From NCBI RefSeq assembly GCF_047345485.1, contig NZ_JBLFEN010000001.1, positions 124,001 through 188,000 of the forward strand: DNA of 64,000 bases, read 5' to 3'. Source of the stretch: Jejuia sp047345485. GTDB lineage: Bacteria > Bacteroidota > Bacteroidia > Flavobacteriales > Flavobacteriaceae. The position numbers were made by a program, and so were the translations under genes. The notes beneath the pieces are model-generated. The model was not told the DNA's origin. It worked only from the letters and a program-made list of their open reading frames with translations, and made no database searches. Of the stretch, positions 36,068 through 44,198 are shown in pieces (the first letter of the stretch is position 1; every line of letters begins with the position of its first letter).

Positions 36068-36886
36068 ATGGCTTATAATTTATTAAAAGGAAAAAAAGGA
36101 ATCATTTTTGGAGCATTAGATGCAAATTCTATAGCTTGGAAAACCGCAGAACGTGTGCATGAAGAAGGTGGGCAATTTGTATTAACAAATGCTCCTGTGG
36201 CAATGCGTATGGGGCAAATAGATGAATTGGCTAAAAAAACAGGCTCTGAGATTATTCCAGCTGATGCAACTTCAGTAGAAGATTTACAAAATTTAGTTGA
36301 AAAATCTATGGAGATTCTAGGTGGAAAAATTGATTTTGTATTACATTCCATAGGTATGTCTATTAACGTTAGAAAAGGAAAACACTATACAGATCAAAAT
36401 TATGCGTGGACACAAAAAGGTACAGATGTATCTGCAATGTCTTTTCATAAAGTAATGCAAACACTTTATAAAGCTGATGCTATGAATGAATGGGGAAGTA
36501 TTGTTGCTTTAACCTATATGGCTGCACAACGCGTTTTTCCAGATTATAATGATATGGCAGACAATAAAGCGTATTTAGAAAGTATTGCCCGTAGTTTTGG
36601 ATATTTCTTTGGAAGAGATAAAAAAGTACGTGTTAACACGATTTCACAATCACCTACACCAACAACAGCTGGTAGTGGTGTAAAAGGGTTTGATGGATTT
36701 ATTTCTTATGCTGAAAAAATGTCGCCACTAGGCAATGCCACAGCAATGGATTGTGCTAATTATACCGTTACATTATTCAGTGATTTAACTAAACGCGTAA
36801 CATTACAAAACCTTTATAATGATGGCGGTTTTAGTAATATGGGTGTAAGCGATGCTGTTATGAGCACTTTTACAGGCGAAGAGTAA
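36068..36886 (+). CDS. fabI: Enoyl-[acyl-carrier-protein] reductase
   Basis: A 272-residue SDR-type enzyme that performs the last reduction of each fatty-acid elongation cycle with NADH or NADPH. The FabI triad is present with the expected spacing: Tyr150, Tyr160 and Lys167 (YNDMADNK). The N-terminal motif GIIFGALDANSIAW and the FVLHSIG segment are typical. It is monocistronic, with a promoter in front and a strong hairpin behind. Confidence 0.96.
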   Translation: MAYNLLKGKKGIIFGALDANSIAWKTAERVHEEGGQFVLTNAPVAMRMGQIDELAKKTGSEIIPADATSVEDLQNLVEKSMEILGGKIDFVLHSIGMSINVRKGKHYTDQNYAWTQKGTDVSAMSFHKVMQTLYKADAMNEWGSIVALTYMAAQRVFPDYNDMADNKAYLESIARSFGYFFGRDKKVRVNTISQSPTPTTAGSGVKGFDGFISYAEKMSPLGNATAMDCANYTVTLFSDLTKRVTLQNLYNDGGFSNMGVSDAVMSTFTGEE

Positions 36887-36908
36887 ATAAACGAATATTA
36901 TATATTTT

Positions 36909-36946
36909 AGACCTGTCAGGTTTTTAAAACCTGACAGGTCTTTTTT
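36909..36946 (+). terminator. Palindromic repeat-type terminator after fabI
   Basis: Sixteen-base arms (36909-36924 and 36926-36941) around one unpaired base, with T6 after it. The core ACCTGTCAGG is a sequence I recall as a recurrent intergenic palindrome in Flavobacteria. It occurs once in this window. Confidence 0.85.
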
Positions 36947-36970
36947 GTTAGGAATAGTTATTTTTGTGTT

Positions 36971-37978
36971 ATGCAATTACAATATTCATTTATTATTCCT
37001 GTATATAACCGTCCAGATGAAGTGTATGAGTTATTGTCTAGTTTTAAGGCTATGGACACCAACTTGGATTATGAGATTGTTATTGTAGAAGATGGCTCTA
37101 CTGAAACTTCACAAGCGGTTATAGAACGCTATACTAAAGATTTAAATATCTCCTATTTTTTTAAAGAAAATTCAGGTCCTGGAGATTCTAGAAATTATGG
37201 TATGCAGCGGGCTAAAGGCAATTATTTCATCATTTTAGATAGCGATGTAATTATGCCTAATAATTATTTAAGTGAAGTTGATAAAAGTCTTAAAACTGAA
37301 TATGTTGACTGTTTTGGCGGACCAGATGCTGCACACGACTCTTTTAGTGATTTACAAAAAGCGATTAATTTTGCAATGACTTCGTTTATAACAACGGGAG
37401 GTATTAGAGGTCATAAAAATGCTGTAGATAAATTTCAACCTAGAAGTTTTAATATGGGGCTTTCTAAAAATGCTTTTTTGGCTTCAAAAGGCTTTGGTAG
37501 AATTCATCCTGGTGAAGATCCCGATTTGTCTATCCGTTTATGGAATCTAGGGTTTAAAACAAAACTAATACCTAATGCTATTGTTTATCATAAACGTCGT
37601 ATTTCTTGGCTTAAATTTCAGCAACAAGTACGTAAATTTGGCTTAGTACGACCTATTTTAAATAAATGGCATCCAAGTACTAAAAAATTAACCTATTGGT
37701 TTCCTAGCTTATTTAGTATAGGTTTTTGTATATCAATTTTAATGGCTGTATTTGGATATATTTGGTTTATAAGTATATATGTCTTGTATTTTGTTCTAGC
37801 TTTTATTTTAGCATTTTACACAACAAAAAGTAGTAAAGTAGCAGTTATGGCGCTTTGGGCTATTGGTGTTCAGTTTTTAGGCTATGGTTTGGGGTTTATT
37901 CAATCTACTTTTGCCGTTAATATTCAAAATAAAAACCCCGAAACACATTTTCCTAAATTATTTTTTAAACTAAAATGA
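36971..37978 (+). CDS. Family 2 glycosyltransferase with C-terminal membrane helices
   Basis: A 335-residue GT2 enzyme. The GT-A fold has FIIPVYNRPDEV, IVEDGSTE and the metal-binding DSD (LDSDVIMP). HPGEDPDLSIRLWNLG follows, and three hydrophobic helices close the protein (about 243-320). It should transfer sugars from nucleotide donors to a membrane-bound acceptor. The gene overlaps the YbbR-domain gene by 4 bp, and that overlaps coaE by 4 bp, so the trio is one unit. The acceptor is unknown. Confidence 0.9.
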   Translation: MQLQYSFIIPVYNRPDEVYELLSSFKAMDTNLDYEIVIVEDGSTETSQAVIERYTKDLNISYFFKENSGPGDSRNYGMQRAKGNYFIILDSDVIMPNNYLSEVDKSLKTEYVDCFGGPDAAHDSFSDLQKAINFAMTSFITTGGIRGHKNAVDKFQPRSFNMGLSKNAFLASKGFGRIHPGEDPDLSIRLWNLGFKTKLIPNAIVYHKRRISWLKFQQQVRKFGLVRPILNKWHPSTKKLTYWFPSLFSIGFCISILMAVFGYIWFISIYVLYFVLAFILAFYTTKSSKVAVMALWAIGVQFLGYGLGFIQSTFAVNIQNKNPETHFPKLFFKLK

Positions 37979-38940
37979 TACGAAAGCTAAAATCAGAATT
38001 AGTAACCTCCATTAAGAATAAGCGGCTTAATGTGTTTTTGTTATTTCTATTCTCAGCTTTTATTATTTTAATTTTCACTAAACTTTCAAAGGATTATACA
38101 AGTACTTTAAACTTTGCTATTAAAAAAGTAAACGTACCACGAGATAAAGTCATTTTAAACGATTCTTCACATAAGCTACAAGTTACGCTTAAAACACACG
38201 GCTTTAAATGGTTAAAATATTATTTTACCGAACCTGATATTAGTATAGATTTTTCAAATGAAGTTTATAAAAAACAAAATACGTATGTTTATACTAAGTC
38301 AGTATCTTATTTAAATGAGAAGAAACCATTTAGAAGCGAAGTAAAATTATTAAATATTAATCCAGATACACTTGTTTTTAGATACGACACTAACTTGGTT
38401 AAAAAAGTTGCTGTAAACATAGAAACAGACATATCATTTTTTCCAGGGTTTGATATAGTTGACGATTACAAAATAACCCCAGATTCTGTAACTATAATTG
38501 GACCAGAAGAGTTAGTTAATGCTATTAACGTAGTTAATACAGAAAAGATTATACTAACTGAAATTAAGAGCAATATTTCTATTAAAGCAAAACTTAATTT
38601 ACCTAAGAATACTGCTGATTTAAAGTTTTCTGATAATGATGTTCAATTTACTGCCAATGTTGAGAAATTTACAGAAGGTGTAGTTACTATACCTATTCAA
38701 GTTATCAATTTACCTCAAGATGTTTCTATAAAATATTTTCCAAAAGAAGTAAAAGTATCTTATTATACAAGTTTAAAAAACTTTAATAGTATTAGTGCCA
38801 AAGATTTTAAAGTGAAGTGCGATTTTAATAAAGTAGATACAAAGCAATCTGTTCTTATTCCAGAATTAGTAAAGTTGCCCAGTAATGTAAAGCACATTAA
38901 ACTAAATCAAAAACGAATAGAGTTTATAATTTTAAAATGA
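37975..38940 (+). CDS. YbbR-domain membrane protein
   Basis: A 321-residue protein with one N-terminal transmembrane helix (about 20-38) and a periplasmic region of YbbR-like beta repeats, e.g. ITPDSVTIIGPEELVNAI. YbbR proteins (CdaR) regulate the cyclic-di-AMP cyclase CdaA in Firmicutes, where the genes adjoin; no cyclase gene is adjacent here, so that role is not supported. It overlaps both its neighbours by 4 bp. Confidence 0.82.
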   Translation: MIRKLKSELVTSIKNKRLNVFLLFLFSAFIILIFTKLSKDYTSTLNFAIKKVNVPRDKVILNDSSHKLQVTLKTHGFKWLKYYFTEPDISIDFSNEVYKKQNTYVYTKSVSYLNEKKPFRSEVKLLNINPDTLVFRYDTNLVKKVAVNIETDISFFPGFDIVDDYKITPDSVTIIGPEELVNAINVVNTEKIILTEIKSNISIKAKLNLPKNTADLKFSDNDVQFTANVEKFTEGVVTIPIQVINLPQDVSIKYFPKEVKVSYYTSLKNFNSISAKDFKVKCDFNKVDTKQSVLIPELVKLPSNVKHIKLNQKRIEFIILK

Positions 38941-39527
38941 TAGTAGTTGGATTAACAGGAGGTATTGGTAGTGGTAAAACTACAGTTGCTAAGGCATTTA
39001 AAGCCTTAGGTATTCCTATTTACATAGCAGATATAGAAGCAAAAAAATTAATGAATCGCTCTAAAGTTATCAAACGAAAGTTAAAGTTACTTTTAGGCGA
39101 AGCAGCATATACTGATGCTGGTAAGCTAAACAAACCTTACATAGCAAATATAATTTTTAATGATGAAAGTTATTTAAAAAAAATGAATGCTATTGTACAC
39201 CCAAAAGTAGCTAAACATTTTAAAAAATGGACAGAAAAACAAAGTGCACCATATGTGATAAAAGAAGTAGCTGTTTTGTTTGAAAATGGAGGGAATACAG
39301 CATGTGATTTTGTAATTACTGTAACAGCCCCAAAAGCATTACGTATAGAGCGATTATTAAAACGAGATAATACTTCAACAGAAAAAATAGAAGCTATTAT
39401 AAAAAACCAATGGAGTGATAGCGAAAAAATAAAGCTATCAGATTACACTATAATTAATAAAACTCTAGAATACACCATACTTCAAGCTAAAAAAGTACAC
39501 AAAAAAATACTTTGTCAAATACAATAA
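38937..39527 (+). CDS. coaE: Dephospho-CoA kinase
   Basis: A 196-residue P-loop kinase for the last step of CoA synthesis. The P-loop GGIGSGKT is at 8-15. YIADIEAKKLM, IVHPKV and KEVAVLFENG fit the family, and RLLKRDN forms the lid. It ends the GT2-YbbR-coaE unit. Together with coaBC at 32 kb it puts two CoA genes in the window. Confidence 0.95.
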   Translation: MIVVGLTGGIGSGKTTVAKAFKALGIPIYIADIEAKKLMNRSKVIKRKLKLLLGEAAYTDAGKLNKPYIANIIFNDESYLKKMNAIVHPKVAKHFKKWTEKQSAPYVIKEVAVLFENGGNTACDFVITVTAPKALRIERLLKRDNTSTEKIEAIIKNQWSDSEKIKLSDYTIINKTLEYTILQAKKVHKKILCQIQ

Positions 39528-39548
39528 ATATTGAGTATTAACATTTTT

Positions 39549-39600
39549 GTTAATGTAAGGTTAAATGACTGCTTAACTAAATGTTAAAATGTTAATTTTG
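39549..39600 (+). promoter_or_regulatory. Phased GTTAA repeats and promoter before the two-component pair
   Basis: GTTAA or CTTAA occurs at 39549, 39560, 39572, 39583 and 39591. The first four are 11, 12 and 11 bp apart, which places them on one face of the helix, as for OmpR/PhoB-type response regulators. A -7 box TAATTTTG (39593-39600) ends 4 bp before the ATG, so the mRNA may have almost no leader. Confidence 0.55.
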
Positions 39601-39604
39601 AATA

Positions 39605-41173
39605 ATGAGCAAAAAAGTATTCGTACTATCAATAGTATTAATGAGTCTATCGTTAATAGGAATTATTTTTGTTCAGGCTTACTTTATAAATGACTCTTAT
39701 GAGAATCAAAAACAGCGATTTTCATCTGATGTAAAAAGTGCTTTAAGTTTTGTATCAAATGCAATAGAACAAAATGAATTTGATAAGTATTTTGCTGGTT
39801 TACAGAATTTAGATGGCGAGGCAATTAATGATACAACTGCGATAGAAGAACTTTTTCTTTACAGAAAGAACACTAGTACAAAAGAGACGTTAATTTATAA
39901 AAGTGATGTGTTTGAAGTGGATTATAAATTATCCGCGTCGCTCTTTGACATTGGTTATGATAGTATTAATGTAAAAAACATTATAGGCAGTTCTGAGCTT
40001 CAAATAATTAATAGTAGCGGTCAAGCAGAAAAAGATATCGGTGAAGCTTCAGTTTTAAAAATGAAAAGTAGGGAACGATTAGAGGATGCTACTCGTAATT
40101 ATTTTTATAAAAATTTAAGAGCGTATACAAAAAAAATTCCTGTTCATAAGAGAGTTTCAAAAGATAAAATTTCTAATTTATTGGCCTTAAAATTAGATGA
40201 AAATAATATAAATACTGATTTTGAATTTGCTGTTTACAGCAGAGACTTAGCAACAAAACTGTATAGTGAAGGGTTTGAAAAAACAGAAGAGTCAACATAT
40301 AGCGTTCCAATATTTTATGATGAAAACAACCAAAGTAATTATAAGCTTCTGGTTAATTTTCCTGATAATAAATATATTTTTTCCTCAATTTTAGGAATGG
40401 TTTTATTGTCTATCGTGTTTACATCTATTATAATTATTGCGTATTCTAGTGCTGTATTTCAGTTAATAAAACAAAGACAAATTTCACAAATAAAAACAGA
40501 CTTTATCAATAATATGACACATGAGTTTAAAACACCTATAGCTACAATTAATTTAGCTTTAGATGCTATTAAAAACCCTAAAATTATAGATGATAAAGAC
40601 AAGGTTTTGCGATACCTTAAAATGATTCGTGAAGAAAATAAGCGCATGCATGCACAGGTAGAAAATGTTTTGAGAATATCTAAACTAGAAAAAAATGAGT
40701 TAAATATTAGTAAGGATAGGGTAGATTTAAACGACTTAGTTGAAGATGCTGTAACACATGTTGAATTAATAGTTGAAGATAGGCAAGGGTATATTAAAAC
40801 ACATTTAGAGGCGCAACAAACTTCGGTTTTAGCAAACGATACACATTTTACCAATGTGCTGGTTAATATTCTAGATAATGCTATAAAGTATTCTCCTGAA
40901 GCGCCAAAAATTGATGTTTTTACTGAAAATGTTGGAACTAATATTTTATTGAAAATTAAAGATCAGGGTAGTGGCATGAGTAAAACAGCTGCTAAACGTG
41001 TTTTTGAGAAGTTTTATAGAGAACATACTGGAGATATACACAATGTAAAAGGGCATGGATTAGGTTTAGCATACGTAAAACGTATGGTTGATGATCACCA
41101 AGGCTTTGTATCAGTAGAAAGTGAAAAAGGTAAAGGAAGTACCTTTATAATAAGGCTTCCCTTAATATCATAA
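39605..41173 (+). CDS. Membrane sensor histidine kinase
   Basis: A 522-residue sensor kinase. Two transmembrane helices (about 6-26 and 263-287) frame a large periplasmic sensor region that I do not recognise. A HisKA domain follows with the phospho-acceptor His306 in MTHEFKTP. The HATPase domain has ILDNAIKYS, KDQGSGMS and KGHGLGLAYVKRMV. It pairs with the response regulator 4 bp downstream. The signal it senses cannot be predicted. RprX-type kinases of Bacteroidota have this layout. Confidence 0.94.
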   Translation: MSKKVFVLSIVLMSLSLIGIIFVQAYFINDSYENQKQRFSSDVKSALSFVSNAIEQNEFDKYFAGLQNLDGEAINDTTAIEELFLYRKNTSTKETLIYKSDVFEVDYKLSASLFDIGYDSINVKNIIGSSELQIINSSGQAEKDIGEASVLKMKSRERLEDATRNYFYKNLRAYTKKIPVHKRVSKDKISNLLALKLDENNINTDFEFAVYSRDLATKLYSEGFEKTEESTYSVPIFYDENNQSNYKLLVNFPDNKYIFSSILGMVLLSIVFTSIIIIAYSSAVFQLIKQRQISQIKTDFINNMTHEFKTPIATINLALDAIKNPKIIDDKDKVLRYLKMIREENKRMHAQVENVLRISKLEKNELNISKDRVDLNDLVEDAVTHVELIVEDRQGYIKTHLEAQQTSVLANDTHFTNVLVNILDNAIKYSPEAPKIDVFTENVGTNILLKIKDQGSGMSKTAAKRVFEKFYREHTGDIHNVKGHGLGLAYVKRMVDDHQGFVSVESEKGKGSTFIIRLPLIS

Positions 41174-41177
41174 AATT

Positions 41178-41882
41178 ATGGAAGAACAAAACAAGAAAAT
41201 TTTATTAGTAGAAGACGACCCAAACTTTGGGACAGTTCTTAGAGATTATTTGATGATGAATGATTATGATGTCGTACATGCTAAAAATGGTATGGAAGGT
41301 TTTGAGAAATTTAAAAAAGATGATTACGACTTATGTATTTTAGACGTAATGATGCCTTATAAAGATGGATTTACCTTAGCGAAAGAAATTCGAGAAAAAA
41401 ATACTGATGTACCCATTGTTTTCCTAACAGCTAAAGCTATGAAAGAGGATGTCTTAAAAGGCTATAAAGTTGGTGCAGATGATTATTTGAACAAACCGTT
41501 TGATAGTGAAGTATTGCTTATGAAAATTAAAGCAATTATACAACGTAAAGCAACTGAAACTATAGCAGATAGTAAGCAGTTTGAATTTGAAATTGGACGT
41601 TTTCACTTAAATTCTAAACTACGGTTTTTACGTTTTGATGGTGGAGAACCGTCTAAGCTTTCACCAAAAGAAAATGAATTATTACGATTATTAGCTTTAC
41701 ATGAAAACGATTTAATGCCTCGTGAATTAGCACTTACAAAAATATGGAGAGATGATAACTATTTTACATCAAGAAGTATGGATGTGTATATTGCTAAATT
41801 GCGAAAATATTTAAAACCAGACGAAAAGGTAGAGATATTAAATATACATGGCGAAGGTTTTAGATTGGTAGTAAATACTTAA
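41178..41882 (+). CDS. OmpR/PhoB-family response regulator
   Basis: A 234-residue DNA-binding regulator. The receiver domain has Asp56 (CILDVMMP) as phosphorylation site and the conserved Lys in YLNKPF. The C-terminal winged helix (about 137-232) has LSPKENELLRLL and TSRSMDVYIAKLRKYL. It is the output partner of the upstream kinase, and the phased GTTAA repeats before the pair are candidate autoregulatory sites. Confidence 0.95.
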   Translation: MEEQNKKILLVEDDPNFGTVLRDYLMMNDYDVVHAKNGMEGFEKFKKDDYDLCILDVMMPYKDGFTLAKEIREKNTDVPIVFLTAKAMKEDVLKGYKVGADDYLNKPFDSEVLLMKIKAIIQRKATETIADSKQFEFEIGRFHLNSKLRFLRFDGGEPSKLSPKENELLRLLALHENDLMPRELALTKIWRDDNYFTSRSMDVYIAKLRKYLKPDEKVEILNIHGEGFRLVVNT

Positions 41883-41906
41883 ATTTAAAATATAACACAA
41901 AAATAA

Positions 41907-41935
41907 AAATCCAGCATAAAGCTGGATTTTTTGTT
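41907..41935. terminator. Bidirectional terminator
   Basis: Nine-base arms (41907-41915 and 41921-41929) and a 5-nt loop with A- and T-runs on either side, between the convergent response regulator and esterase genes. Confidence 0.85.
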
Positions 41936-41949
41936 TAATAACATTGTAA

Positions 41950-42606
41950 TTATATGCGTTTACTTAGCCACTCTTTAAACTCATAAAAATTTTGTGGCGC
42001 AACACCATGACCTACAGGAAATTCAGAATAGGTGTTTTTAATATTTAGCGTATTTAAAAATGGTGCTGTTTGTCTTGCCCAGTCTGGAAATATTACTTGA
42101 TCTGCACTACCATGAGAGCAATAAAAATCTAAGTGTGCGTAGTTTTTATCAGTTAATTTCTCGGGTAAAATATCTTTATTTATATAACCACTAAGTGCAA
42201 TAATATTTTTTACTTTTTCAGGATAGGTTAACGCCACAGCATAACTTAAAATACTGCCTTGGCTAAACCCTAAAAGCGTAATGTTATCTTTATTTACATC
42301 ATAGGTAACTATAACTTCATCTATAAATTTTGCTATTACATCTACAGACGATTTTGCTTGTATATTATCGCTCCATTTTCCTTTTTCAGCATCAAAATTT
42401 ATAGCATACCATGCATTACCATATGGCTCCATTTTATATGGTGCTTTCGCAGATATAATTAAAAGTTCTTCTGGGAGTTCATTAGCAAACGAAAACAAAT
42501 CGTTTTCATCACTACCATAACCATGAAACAAAATAAGTAAAGGTGCATTTTCTTTTAGTGATGATGGTCTTGTAATATAATCTAGAGATAAAGAAGTATA
42601 TAGCAT
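41950..42606 (-). CDS. Alpha/beta-hydrolase, carboxylesterase type
   Basis: A 218-residue serine hydrolase of the phospholipase/carboxylesterase group (Abhydrolase_2). The nucleophile Ser116 lies in GFSQGS, the acid is Asp169 (HGSADQV), and the base is His200 (PVGHGV). The oxyanion loop is LFHGYGSDEND. No signal peptide is present, so it is cytosolic. It is the last gene of the batA-led operon and abuts the small membrane protein gene. Substrate unknown. Confidence 0.9.
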   Translation of the reverse strand: MLYTSLSLDYITRPSSLKENAPLLILFHGYGSDENDLFSFANELPEELLIISAKAPYKMEPYGNAWYAINFDAEKGKWSDNIQAKSSVDVIAKFIDEVIVTYDVNKDNITLLGFSQGSILSYAVALTYPEKVKNIIALSGYINKDILPEKLTDKNYAHLDFYCSHGSADQVIFPDWARQTAPFLNTLNIKNTYSEFPVGHGVAPQNFYEFKEWLSKRI

Positions 42607-42945
42607 TTATGAGCCTATATTTGAAAAGATTTTTTGGTAAAGTTTACCAACTAAAGGTACTGCATTTTGTTTGCCGGTTGTGGCTCCAATAAAACCATAA
42701 AACCATAGTGTAATAAAAAATACATATACAGAAACTCTAAGCATAAAAACGTCAAAATTTCTAACTATAGATAAATTTATAATTATAAGAGTTAACCATA
42801 AACCTAAAGATTGTCTGATATGAAAGTATGTAAAAGGATTCTTTTTTTCGCCATTAAGGTAATAAGCTATAATGATTCCAAACACTGTTAAATAGCTTAT
42901 AATTGCATTTTTTTTTCCTTTTTCTATTATGTCTTGCGTCATCAT
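42607..42945 (-). CDS. Small multi-pass membrane protein (DUF4870-like)
   Basis: A 112-residue protein with three to four transmembrane helices. The motif FTYFHIRQSLGLWLT and the GFIGATTGKQNAVPLVGKLYQ end are those of DUF4870/Tic20-like small membrane proteins. Its start shares one base with the stop of the dihydroorotase-like gene and it abuts the esterase gene. Function unknown. Confidence 0.8.
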   Translation of the reverse strand: MMTQDIIEKGKKNAIISYLTVFGIIIAYYLNGEKKNPFTYFHIRQSLGLWLTLIIINLSIVRNFDVFMLRVSVYVFFITLWFYGFIGATTGKQNAVPLVGKLYQKIFSNIGS

Positions 42946-44198
42946 TATTTTAAAACTAAAGTATTGTTTGCTATTACACCATAAACTTCACCTTTAAGAG
43001 TTTCATCCATAAAAATGGCATTATAGGATTTAGAATGTATATGCGCTTTTGAAAACGAGTATTTTAAAGCAGGATTAAATAAGGTAGCATTAATTTTTCC
43101 ACCTATTTTTATAGGATTTTCTGATGCTCCAAAACGCTGTTTACCTCGTGTTAAAATTTCTATTGTTTTCTTTAGGGTAAATTTTTGTAGAAGTGCTCCA
43201 AATGCGCTTTCTAATCCAATAGTACCATATTCAGCATGATCAAATTCTATTTTTTTTAGCTCAATATCAAGAGGGTTGTGGTCACTTGTAACCATATCAA
43301 TAGTACCATCTTTTAAACCGTCTATTAGTGCTGTAATATCATCTAGTGTTCGTAAAGGTGGTTTTACTTTAAAATTAGTATCAAAATGTGTTAAGCTTTC
43401 ATCTGTAAAATACAGGTTATGTACAGCCACACTACAACTAACATCTAGTTTTTTTGCTTTTGCTTCGCGAATTAGTGCAACGCCTTTTGCTGTAGATATG
43501 GTTGGTATGTGTAATTTTCCACCGGTGTATTCTAATAAAAATAAATCTCTAGCTATTTGTAATTCTTCAGCTAAATCTGGATTTCCTTTTAAACCTAAAG
43601 ATGTACTTGTTACATTTTCATTCATTACCCCTAATCCTGCAATTTTGTTTTCTTGTGGATAAGAGCAAACCAAACCATTAAAATTACTCGCATATTGTAA
43701 GGCGATTTTTAAAAGATTTGGGTTAGAAATTGGTTTTTTATAGTCGTAAAATGCTGTGGCTCCAGCATTTTTCATATCATATAACTCTGCTAAATCTATA
43801 CCTTTACTGCCTTTTGTTAAGGCGCCAATTGGTAGTAACTTTACAGCTTTGTTAACCCCTTTAGACTTAAGGTAGGATACATCAGTACTCGTATCAATTA
43901 TAGGGTTTGTATTGGGGTTTAAAGCCACAGCCGTAAAACCTGATAATGCGGCTGTTTTTATACCATTTTCAATAGTTTCACGTTCTTCAAATCCTGGTTC
44001 TCCAAAACACACACTACTATCAAACCATCCTTGAGAAATATGAAGGTCTTTAAAAGCAATTTCGGTATATGCATTAGGATTTTTAAGATGAGAACCTATT
44101 TTGGTAATTAAGCCATCTTCAACTAAAATATCTTGAACTGTATTATGAAAATCACTTTTTGTATCAAGTATTTTAGCAGATTTTATAAGTATGTTCAT
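42945..44198 (-). CDS. Dihydroorotase-like amidohydrolase lacking the HxH metal ligands
   Basis: A 417-residue amidohydrolase-fold protein of the type I dihydroorotase family. The region after the first beta strand reads GWFDSSVCFGEPGFEE, where active enzymes have PGFIDxHxHxREPG. The two metal histidines are thus replaced by Ser62 and Cys64 and the substrate arginine by Gly66. NPNTNP and TSDHNPLD remain. It is probably inactive as a zinc enzyme and may be a PyrC'-like structural partner of aspartate transcarbamoylase. It overlaps the BatA gene by 4 bp. Confidence 0.9.
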   Translation of the reverse strand: MNILIKSAKILDTKSDFHNTVQDILVEDGLITKIGSHLKNPNAYTEIAFKDLHISQGWFDSSVCFGEPGFEERETIENGIKTAALSGFTAVALNPNTNPIIDTSTDVSYLKSKGVNKAVKLLPIGALTKGSKGIDLAELYDMKNAGATAFYDYKKPISNPNLLKIALQYASNFNGLVCSYPQENKIAGLGVMNENVTSTSLGLKGNPDLAEELQIARDLFLLEYTGGKLHIPTISTAKGVALIREAKAKKLDVSCSVAVHNLYFTDESLTHFDTNFKVKPPLRTLDDITALIDGLKDGTIDMVTSDHNPLDIELKKIEFDHAEYGTIGLESAFGALLQKFTLKKTIEILTRGKQRFGASENPIKIGGKINATLFNPALKYSFSKAHIHSKSYNAIFMDETLKGEVYGVIANNTLVLK

